Below, one piece after another: positions 58,054 to 64,000 of a stretch of 64,000 bases of DNA. Every line of letters starts with the position of its first letter. Position 1 is the stretch's first letter. Location: NCBI RefSeq assembly GCF_008638345.1, contig NZ_VTVA01000006.1:152145-216144 (forward strand), read 5' to 3'. The position numbers and the translations under genes were made by a program. This stretch comes from Pseudomonas saliphila. GTDB lineage: Bacteria > Pseudomonadota > Gammaproteobacteria > Pseudomonadales > Pseudomonadaceae. The notes beneath the pieces are model-generated. The model made no database searches. It saw only the letters and a list, made by a program, of their open reading frames with translations, and was not told the origin of the DNA.

Positions 58054-58468
58054 GGAGTGCTCCTTTTATACGCGCAGTGCTCAGCGCTTGTTTAGCGGGA
58101 GCGCCCATCGCGCCGATGGACACCTCGTTTTGCTGTGAGAAGAGTGCACAGGTTGTGCCATGTCAGCTGCCGGCCTGAATAGCGGGCTAGAGGCGTTGTG
58201 CCGGGAATTCAGCGCCGTAATTGCACCGCGTTGAAGCTTTGATGCGCATTGGTGGTGCGCAGTGATGGGATGTGTTCCGGCGAAACCCATGGCCGACTGG
58301 AATGCTTGATCTTGTTGGGGACCTACTTTGGAGGGCCGGGTTCCATCCCGGCCAGCGGCGCTGGGGGAAGTCACATTTGTCGAGATGGAACTCGACACCC
58401 CAAAGCGCTCGGTTTCAACTCCGGCAAGTGCTCACCGGCGAGGCCAATGGTCGAGACGGCATCCATTA
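58054..58468 (-). promoter_or_regulatory. 415-nt gene-free, structured region between transporter and flavoprotein genes
   Basis: No gene is supported. It holds a pair of hairpins with complementary 6-nt loops (58334-58353 and 58378-58397) inside an outer stem, and several shorter inverted repeats (gcaca/tgtgc near 58145). It probably acts as leader or attenuator for the flavoprotein-nasA transcript, where related bacteria use a NasT-dependent antitermination leader. Confidence 0.55.
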
Positions 58469-59680
58469 TCAAACCCGTGCCGCCGTCATTACCGACGATC
58501 CCCAGGTGGTCCTCCAGCGGTATTTCACATTCAACAGGCTCACCCAGGCGAGCATTCCCAGACCGGCGAAGAGCCAGAGCGCCAATTGATAATCTCCGGT
58601 GTACTGCTTGAGCGTGCCCAGACCGGCGGCCAATACGAAGCCACCGACACCGCCGGCCATACCGATAAGCCCGGTCATGACGCCGATTTCACCGTGAAAG
58701 CGCTGCGGAACAAGCTGGAATACAGCGCCATTGCCAGCGCCGAGTCCGAGCATGGCCGCAACGAACAAGGCCAGTGCCGCATAAGAGCTTGATAGATTAA
58801 GGCCGACAATCGCGATGCATAGTGCGGCCACCGCGTACATGCAGGACAGCGCGGTGACACCACCGACCCGGTCTGCCAGCGCGCCGCCGAGGGGGCGCAT
58901 GAAGCTCCCAGCCATGACGCAGGCGGCGGTGTAATAGCCCGCGGTGACTGGGTCCAGGCCGTACTGATCATTGAAATAGCCCGGTAAGGCACTGGCCAGC
59001 CCGATAAAGCCGCCAAAAGTAATGCTGTAGAAGAACATGAACCACCAGCTGTCCTTGTCGCTCAGCGCTTTAAGATAATCACGCGCCGCCTTGGGCTTGG
59101 GGCGTGCAGGAGCGTTGCGCGCCACCAGAATGAATATGATCAGTGTCGCGACCAGTGGAATCAGCGCCAGACCGAACACGTTCTGCCAGCCGAACAGATA
59201 GGCGAGACCTGGCGCAAACAGCGCCGCGAGTACCGTCCCGGAATTGCCCGCGCCGGCAATGCCCATTGCCGTGCCTTGATGTTCGGGGGGATACCACTGT
59301 GAGGCGAGCGGCAGCGCTACGGCAAAGGCCGCGCCGGCAAAGCCGAGGCCAACCCCTAACAACAGCGCCTGCTGATAGCTGTTGATACCCATCAGCCAGG
59401 CAAACAGCAGCGCGCTGATCACTATCAGCTGGCCGGTTATCCCTGCAGTTTTGGGCGACGCGCGGTCCGCCAGATAGCCTAGAACCAGCCGCAAAATAGC
59501 GCCGGCAAGTATTGGCGTGGCGACCATCATGCCCCGCTGTTGTGCGGTCAGGTCCAGATCGGTGGCGATCTGCACCGCCAATGGGCCAAGCAAGTACCAG
59601 ACCATGAAGCTCAGGTCGAAGTAGAGAAAGGCGGCAAACAGCGTGGGCGTGTGACCTGCGTTCCAGAAGCTCTTGTTCAT
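58469..59680 (-). CDS. MFS nitrate/nitrite transporter, NarK/NasA type
   Basis: 403 residues from ATG 59680 (GGGGAG at 5 nt; the longer frame to 59875 is not supported). Twelve membrane segments; nitrate-porter signatures include GRSP-like residues in RLVLGYLADRASPKTAG, the glycine-rich FAGAAFAVALPLAS and GIAGAGNSG, and GAGNGAVFQLVPQRF plus GLIGMAGGVGGF. Imports nitrate for assimilation. Separated from the reductase genes by a structured 415-nt gap, so it may be transcribed as a leader gene of the same unit. Confidence 0.92.
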   Translation of the reverse strand: MNKSFWNAGHTPTLFAAFLYFDLSFMVWYLLGPLAVQIATDLDLTAQQRGMMVATPILAGAILRLVLGYLADRASPKTAGITGQLIVISALLFAWLMGINSYQQALLLGVGLGFAGAAFAVALPLASQWYPPEHQGTAMGIAGAGNSGTVLAALFAPGLAYLFGWQNVFGLALIPLVATLIIFILVARNAPARPKPKAARDYLKALSDKDSWWFMFFYSITFGGFIGLASALPGYFNDQYGLDPVTAGYYTAACVMAGSFMRPLGGALADRVGGVTALSCMYAVAALCIAIVGLNLSSSYAALALFVAAMLGLGAGNGAVFQLVPQRFHGEIGVMTGLIGMAGGVGGFVLAAGLGTLKQYTGDYQLALWLFAGLGMLAWVSLLNVKYRWRTTWGSSVMTAARV

Positions 59681-59802
59681 ATGCTCCCCTTTAAGGTTAT
59701 CGGGATGGATGTACCTTGAAGGGTGCAGTTTGCGTGCCAGAGCGGGGAGCGGGCATTGCGTCATACCGAGTCGAGGCGCTTGCGCAGACGCTGAAAGCGG
59801 AC

Positions 59803-60246
59803 CTAGCCGGAAACGATGGGCGCCCGTTCCCAGGACGCGACCGGACCGGGCGCAACAACAAAGAGGGGATGGCAATCGGGGTTCGCGATCTCAAGCCAGC
59901 GTGTATGCAAGTCGGGACTACGGGCTTGCAGTTTGTTCATCAGATGGGCCCACTCGCATGCCATCTGGCCAGTCGTCGCAGCGATGGGTGCGACGGGCCC
60001 GGTGTAGGCGATCTTGCTGCGATCGAAGCGGTACCCCCGTGCAGTGGCTTCGGCCAGCACCGCAGCGAGGTACGCATCGATCGCCGCGAGCGGATCCGGA
60101 TGAGCCCGGAACCGCTCAAGCTGGGGATGCTGCTTGTAACCCTTGGTCTGGTTATGCAGCACAGCACGCGCCAGCAGGCCTTCACGCCACAACGCTACGA
60201 GGCCTTTTGGATCGAGATATCTCGGATGAAGCGTCCAGAGTCGCAT
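59803..60246 (-). CDS. Pyrimidine-dimer DNA glycosylase/endonuclease V family protein
   Basis: 147 residues from ATG 60246 (MRLWTLHPRYLDPKGLVALWREGLL, read in two parts: MRLWTLHPRYLDPKG and LVALWREGLLARAVL). With GYKQHPQLERFRAHPDP and YRFDRSKI these match the Pyr_excise (PF03013-like) family. The family is linked to cleavage at UV-induced pyrimidine dimers. It starts 23 nt after the ilvD stop and is probably co-transcribed with it. Confidence 0.85.
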   Translation of the reverse strand: MRLWTLHPRYLDPKGLVALWREGLLARAVLHNQTKGYKQHPQLERFRAHPDPLAAIDAYLAAVLAEATARGYRFDRSKIAYTGPVAPIAATTGQMACEWAHLMNKLQARSPDLHTRWLEIANPDCHPLFVVAPGPVASWERAPIVSG

Positions 60247-60269
60247 TCCCGGAACCGTTCTGAGCGGGA

Positions 60270-61949
60270 CTATTTGTCCGTGACCGCACCCTCGGAGGCA
60301 CTGGACACCAGCTTTGCGTATTTGGCCAGTACCCCGCGGGTGTAGAGCGGGCTCGGCCTGCGCCATCGCGCCTTGCGCTTGGCAAGCACAGGCTCTGTTA
60401 CGTCCAGCGTGATCTGGCGGGTTTCGGCATTGATACTGATGCGGTCGCCGTCTTCGACCAGCGCGATAGGCCCGCCGTCGAAGGCTTCCGGCGTAATGTG
60501 GCCGACGACAAAACCGTGCGAACCGCCGGAGAAGCGGCCATCGGTAATCAGCGCCACGTCCTTGCCCAGCCCCTTGCCCATGATGGCTGACGTTGGCGAC
60601 AGCATCTCGCGCATGCCAGGCCCGCCTTTAGGCCCTTCGTAGCGGATTACCACAACGTCACCGGCAACCACCTGGCCGTCGAGAATGCCGGCCAGCGCGG
60701 CTTCCTCCCCGTGGTACACGCGGGCATTGCCTGCAAATTGCAGTCCTTCCTTGCCAGTGATCTTCGCCACGGCGCCATCTGGTGACAGGTTGCCGTGCAG
60801 GATCACCAGATGGGAATCCTTTTTGATAGGGTCGGAGAAGGGGCGAATGATCTGCTGGCCCTGGGGATAGTCATCAATATCAGCGAGGTTTTCAGCCAGC
60901 GTCTTGCCAGTGACGGTCAGTGTGTCGCCGTGCAATAAGCCCGCGTCCAGCAGACGCTTCATCAGCGGCTGTATACCGCCAATCTCAACCAGCTCGGACA
61001 TCATGTACTGGCCGCTGGGGCGTAGATCGGCGAGCACCGGGGTGGTTTTACCGGTCTCGGTGAAATCATCCAGGGTCAGTTCCACGTCCACCGCATGGGC
61101 CATGGCCAACAGATGCAGCACCGCGTTGGTCGAGCCGGCCAGCGCAATCACCACACGGATGGCATTCTCAAAGGCCTTGCGGGTCATGATGTCCCGCGGC
61201 TTGATGTCTTGTCTGAGCAGCTCGAGCACTTGTCGCCCGGCGTTGATGCAGTCCTCACTCTTGTCCAGCGAAACCGCATTCTGCGCAGACGAACCGGGCA
61301 GCGACATGCCGAGTGCCTCAATTGCCGAGGCCATGGTATTGGCGGTGTACATGCCGCCGCAGGAACCGGGACCGGGAATGGCGGTTTCTTCGATCTGCTT
61401 CACTTGCAGCAGGTCGATATCGCCCTTGGCATGTTGGCCAACGGCTTCGAACACAGAAATGATATCGGTGTGATTAGCGCCCGGTTTGATGGTGCCGCCA
61501 TACACAAAAATGGAAGGGCGGTTCAGCCGCGCCATACCGATCAGACAGCCCGGCATGTTCTTGTCGCAGCCGCCAATGGCGACCAGACCATCGAAGCCTT
61601 CGCATCCGGCAACGGTTTCGATCGAATCGGCGATCACCTCACGGGACACCAGCGAATACTTCATGCCCTCGGTGCCGTTGGCGATGCCATCGGAAATGGT
61701 GATGGTGTTGAAGATGACGCTCTTGCCGCCATTGGCATCCACGCCGCGCCCGGCATCTTCAGCAAGCCGGTTGATGTGCATGTTGCACGGCGTCACGTTT
61801 GCCCAGGTCGAGGCAATCCCGACCTGGGGTTTGCTGAAATCTTCTTCAGTGAAGCCTACGGCGCGGAGCATGGCGCGAGCCGGGGCGGTTGCGACGCCAT
61901 CCACTACCTGCGATGAGTATTTGCGCATGTCGTCTTTTTTATCCGCCAT
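60270..61949 (-). CDS. ilvD: Dihydroxy-acid dehydratase
   Basis: 559 residues. Fe-S enzyme of branched-chain amino acid synthesis. Cluster cysteines appear in NVTPCNMH (Cys55), GGCDKNMPGC and GPGSCGGMYTANTM; KMPGC-type metal residues and the C-terminal GRFSGGSHGFVVGHITPEA block are present. The length fits the shorter Bacillus-like IlvD form rather than the 616-residue E. coli type. Confidence 0.97.
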   Translation of the reverse strand: MADKKDDMRKYSSQVVDGVATAPARAMLRAVGFTEEDFSKPQVGIASTWANVTPCNMHINRLAEDAGRGVDANGGKSVIFNTITISDGIANGTEGMKYSLVSREVIADSIETVAGCEGFDGLVAIGGCDKNMPGCLIGMARLNRPSIFVYGGTIKPGANHTDIISVFEAVGQHAKGDIDLLQVKQIEETAIPGPGSCGGMYTANTMASAIEALGMSLPGSSAQNAVSLDKSEDCINAGRQVLELLRQDIKPRDIMTRKAFENAIRVVIALAGSTNAVLHLLAMAHAVDVELTLDDFTETGKTTPVLADLRPSGQYMMSELVEIGGIQPLMKRLLDAGLLHGDTLTVTGKTLAENLADIDDYPQGQQIIRPFSDPIKKDSHLVILHGNLSPDGAVAKITGKEGLQFAGNARVYHGEEAALAGILDGQVVAGDVVVIRYEGPKGGPGMREMLSPTSAIMGKGLGKDVALITDGRFSGGSHGFVVGHITPEAFDGGPIALVEDGDRISINAETRQITLDVTEPVLAKRKARWRRPSPLYTRGVLAKYAKLVSSASEGAVTDK

Positions 61950-61992
61950 ATGAAAGGCTCCGGCTGAGAAGTGTGGGTTAAAGATAGAACAG

Positions 61993-62012
61993 GGCAGGCC
62001 GAGGTGCCTGCC
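61993..62012 (-). terminator. Hairpin after the DUF488 gene
   Basis: A 7-bp stem ggcaggc/gcctgcc with a 6-nt loop between the DUF488 stop and the ilvD start, followed on the minus strand by a T-rich tract ending CTTT. Probable weak terminator for the DUF2945-DUF488 pair. Confidence 0.55.
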
Positions 62013-62033
62013 GGGTGAGTGCGATAGCGCACA

Positions 62034-62621
62034 TCATAAATCAAGCTGAGTCTGGATGCCCTGGCTTCGCTCTTTCGCGTTCAGCGGTTCGCCTTTGCTC
62101 GAATCGTAGGTCAGAGCACCCTTGTACAGTCGAGCGGGACGCGTGAACGGGTGTTCGGTACAGTGTTTCTCATCCTGAATGTGGACGATGCGTGTCCCGG
62201 CGACCTGCAACACGTCCGATACCAGTGAGCGGTGGCAGCGCCACCATAGCACCTCAGCGCACATCATCGTGGTTCTGTACTGGGTAGCAAAATCGCACAA
62301 GCGCCGCAATCCGACACGGAATTCGTCACTCGCAACATGATCGGCATAGCCTCTGAACGACGTGTTGCGCCAGGCGATATTGACCGAATCTGCGGCGGGT
62401 CGGCGTCGACCGCCGAGCTCGGTGATCAACTCGTACTTTATGTCATGAGCGGCCAGGCTCGCTTGCAAGGTTTCTGTACCGAACTGAGGCAGACGTCGTG
62501 AGCCGGGGAAGCGGCGCACGTCAGCCACCGCTTCGATCCCGTGGTGCTGAAGCACAGCGACGAACTCTTCGATCGAGCGGGTTGAATGGCCGATGGTCCA
62601 GACGGTTTCAGGGAACGTCAT
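62034..62621 (-). CDS. DUF488 domain protein
   Basis: 195 residues. The N-terminal VWTIGHSTRSIEEFVAVLQ, ADVRRFPGSRRLPQF and YADHVASDEF blocks are DUF488 signatures, with MCAEVLWWRCHRSLVSD (Cys/Trp/Arg/His) near the middle. Function unknown. Begins 2 nt after the DUF2945 stop. Confidence 0.9.
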   Translation of the reverse strand: MTFPETVWTIGHSTRSIEEFVAVLQHHGIEAVADVRRFPGSRRLPQFGTETLQASLAAHDIKYELITELGGRRRPAADSVNIAWRNTSFRGYADHVASDEFRVGLRRLCDFATQYRTTMMCAEVLWWRCHRSLVSDVLQVAGTRIVHIQDEKHCTEHPFTRPARLYKGALTYDSSKGEPLNAKERSQGIQTQLDL

Positions 62622-62623
62622 AT

Positions 62624-62836
62624 TCAGTTCAGTTTCCTGAGCGCATCTTCCTTGTGCATGGCGATGTGATCGGTTTTGTCGCTCTTGATCTCATACTGCG
62701 GCGCGTCTTCACTTGCTCGCCGGGTATGCCCTTTGTACGTGGTGTCGGAGGTGTGCACCCTGGTAATGGTGCCGCTGACCCGCCCGGCTTCGGAATTCCA
62801 GCTGACGTGGTCACCGACCTTGAATTTATGCGCCAT
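62624..62836 (-). CDS. DUF2945 (HVA1-like TUDOR) small protein
   Basis: 70 residues from ATG 62836 (the longer frame overlaps the opposite-strand LprI gene). MAHKFKVGDHVSWNSEAGRV, THRRASEDAPQYEIKSDKTDH pattern read as RRASEDAPQYEIKSDK and AMHKEDALRKL are typical of DUF2945 proteins. Common beside DUF488 genes. No known function. Confidence 0.9.
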   Translation of the reverse strand: MAHKFKVGDHVSWNSEAGRVSGTITRVHTSDTTYKGHTRRASEDAPQYEIKSDKTDHIAMHKEDALRKLN

Positions 62837-62930
62837 GTCATGTCCTCTTTCGATGCCTGTCTGTGTGACAAGCAGCTGGATCGAAGGTTTGCTGATAATC
62901 TTCGGGGACCGGGTTGAAGGGGCAAAAGTC

Positions 62931-63320
62931 ATGGGGCAAATGAAATCGGTAATCGCGGGCAGCATGCTGGTGTTGTCATCGCAGGCTATGGCTGGCAGCG
63001 AATGCGGCCAATTTATTTCGGATGCAGACATCATCGACTGCGTGACGCAGGAAAGTGAACGCGCTGACGCACGCCTCGACGAGACGTTAAGAGCACTGCT
63101 TGATGAGCTCGAATCCCACCCCCAGAACAATCCCCATGCACTTGAAACGCGTGAATTGCTGGTCCATGCGCAGGATCAATGGGCGGCATTTCGCAAGACC
63201 GATTGCGATGCTCGCTTCGCGCTCAACCAGGGCGGTTCAATACGCATACCGGCCTACCAGTTATGCATGACCGACCATGCGCAGAAGCGCGAACAGCAGC
63301 TCAAGGGTTTTCTTGATTAA
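62931..63320 (+). CDS. LprI/DUF1311-family exported protein
   Basis: 129 residues from ATG 62931 (AAGGGG at about 9 nt; ATG 62940 is possible). Signal peptide ends near QAMA-G (residue 22). Mature part has the LprI-like pattern: ECGQFISDADIIDCVTQE, DARLDETLRALLDEL and WAAFRKTDCDARF. Such proteins include lysozyme inhibitors; that role is not shown here. Divergent from the DUF2945 gene. Confidence 0.85.
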   Translation: MGQMKSVIAGSMLVLSSQAMAGSECGQFISDADIIDCVTQESERADARLDETLRALLDELESHPQNNPHALETRELLVHAQDQWAAFRKTDCDARFALNQGGSIRIPAYQLCMTDHAQKREQQLKGFLD

Positions 63321-63356
63321 TGGGTAAGCTCGGCACGTTGAATAAGGAATTAGAGA

Positions 63357-63770
63357 ATGCCGCAATTCGGTGAGGGTGACGCCTCGTACCAGGCCGCCGG
63401 AGGCTATGAAGGCATCCGTCAGTTGGTGGACGATTTCTATCAGACCATGGATGGCTTTGAGGGAGCAGCAGAGGTCCGCCGTCTGTATCCGGAAGATCTC
63501 AGCGAGGCGCGGGACAAACTGACTCGTTTTCTCTGTGGCTGGCTGGGAGGGCCGCGACTATATCGCGAGCGTTACGGCCAGATCAGTATTCCATCCTTTC
63601 ACGCGCGTTGGGCTATTCACGAGGCCGAGCGGGATATCTGGCTGAGCTGTATGGCGGATGCTATCGAGCGGCAGGATTGGTCGGGGGCGTTCAAGGAGTA
63701 TCTGATGACGCAGTTGCGGGTGCCGGCAGACAGGATTGTGTTGGCTTCGCGGGCGGTGCGGGATCTATAG
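63357..63770 (+). CDS. Group II truncated haemoglobin
   Basis: 137 residues, 2-on-2 globin. GGYEGIRQLVDDFYQTM forms helix A/B, YPEDLSEARDKLTRFLCGW is the E region and FHARWAIHEAERDIWLSCM carries the probable proximal His82 and the group II Trp95. Likely involved in oxygen or nitric oxide handling. 36 nt after the LprI-type gene on the same strand, perhaps co-transcribed. Confidence 0.9.
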   Translation: MPQFGEGDASYQAAGGYEGIRQLVDDFYQTMDGFEGAAEVRRLYPEDLSEARDKLTRFLCGWLGGPRLYRERYGQISIPSFHARWAIHEAERDIWLSCMADAIERQDWSGAFKEYLMTQLRVPADRIVLASRAVRDL

Positions 63771-63815
63771 GGTCTAGCCCGAGTAGCGCGGAACCAAACC
63801 CCGGGCGTCCTGCGG

Positions 63816-63970
63816 CCGCCATCGCCGCGGGTCGCGCCTCCCACGGGAAACTAAGCAAATATTAGAAAATTACGTGACTGACCGATAATCCGGGGCCAGA
63901 GCCAAACACAAGAGCTCAGAGAAGCATCTGCCGCCTAATTTGTGGGAGGCGCGACCCGCGGCGATAGCGG
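63816..63970. repeat. REP-like inverted repeat at the window end
   Basis: A 29-nt arm (63816-63844) is inverted at 63942-63970 with one mismatch (24 contiguous identical positions at 63821-63844/63942-63965). The arms are separated by 97 nt of AT-rich DNA with no gene. Each arm contains a short internal palindrome (cgcg-ggt-cgcg). The gtgggaggc...gcgatagcgg pattern resembles REP elements of Pseudomonas genomes, so I infer a REP doublet. Confidence 0.85.
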
Positions 63971-64000
63971 TATACCAGCAGAATATGAAGCATGACCCTT

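Noticed and set aside
58081..58398. 105-residue minus-strand frame between transporter and flavoprotein genes
   Set aside because: No ribosome site, no family, and it runs through the double hairpin; low-complexity Ser/Arg composition fits chance.
58328..58792. Plus-strand frame with VEMELDTPK-like peptide
   Set aside because: It overlaps the end of the nitrate transporter on the other strand and has no recognisable continuation. I considered a frameshifted gene remnant but could not name one.
62676..62930. N-terminal extension of the LprI-type frame
   Set aside because: It is antisense to the DUF2945 gene and would hide the signal peptide; the start at 62931 has a ribosome site.

Overview
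The window looks like chromosome of a gammaproteobacterium in the Pseudomonadaceae, and I infer a Pseudomonas or Halopseudomonas-type marine or environmental species. The basis is the set of Pseudomonas-style proteins (SdhC/SdhD/LpdG/SucCD, LdcA, the PA2778/PA2779 pair), the contiguous gltA, sdhCDAB, sucAB-lpdG, sucCD block, an H2-type T6SS gene order, and a Pseudomonas-like REP inverted repeat at the right end. GC content is fairly high by eye. I see no IS element, CRISPR array, rRNA or integrase.

Layout. 1-18291 (minus): type VI secretion locus, in transcription order tssA, tssB, tssC, tssE, a PAAR gene, tssF, tssG, clpV, a sigma-54 activator (Sfa2-like), an evolved VgrG fused to a DUF2235/Tle1-type lipase, a DUF2931 lipoprotein (candidate immunity protein), a small lipoprotein (orfX), tagH/fha, tssJ, and tssK cut by the left edge. 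Without the PAAR and vgrG/immunity insertions this is the H2-T6SS order; tssL and tssM should lie off the left edge and no hcp is present. 18826-21613 (minus): a C39-like lipoprotein peptidase, its PA2779-type partner, and a PuuB-type oxidoreductase, divergent from a LysR regulator. 22750-24724 (plus): gltX and a tRNA-Ala, tRNA-Glu, tRNA-Ala cluster with promoter and terminator.

24807-31104: a phosphoribosyltransferase-HAD protein, a lysine/ornithine/arginine decarboxylase, a YbgC-type thioesterase, ppnP, a small periplasmic protein, a beta-hydroxyacid dehydrogenase and a YkgJ-type cysteine cluster protein. 31183-44313: the TCA block, with gltA divergent from sdhCDAB, followed by sucA, sucB, lpdG, sucC and sucD and closed by a strong terminator. 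44387-49072: brnQ, a DUF599 membrane protein, a Thr-Gly repeat lipoprotein, two overlapping hotdog thioesterases and an unknown membrane protein. glmS (minus) and aconitase acnA (plus) follow.

54056-59680 (minus): nitrate assimilation (NarK-type transporter, NirB-N-terminal-like flavoprotein, NasA reductase), with an unusual double hairpin between the transporter and the enzymes. 59803-63770: a pyrimidine-dimer glycosylase family protein with ilvD, a DUF488/DUF2945 pair, a LprI/DUF1311 protein and a group II truncated haemoglobin. The window ends in a long inverted repeat.

The strongest candidates for something less described are the VgrG-lipase/immunity cassette, the PA2778/PA2779 peptidase-partner pair, and the complementary-hexaloop hairpins at 58326-58405.
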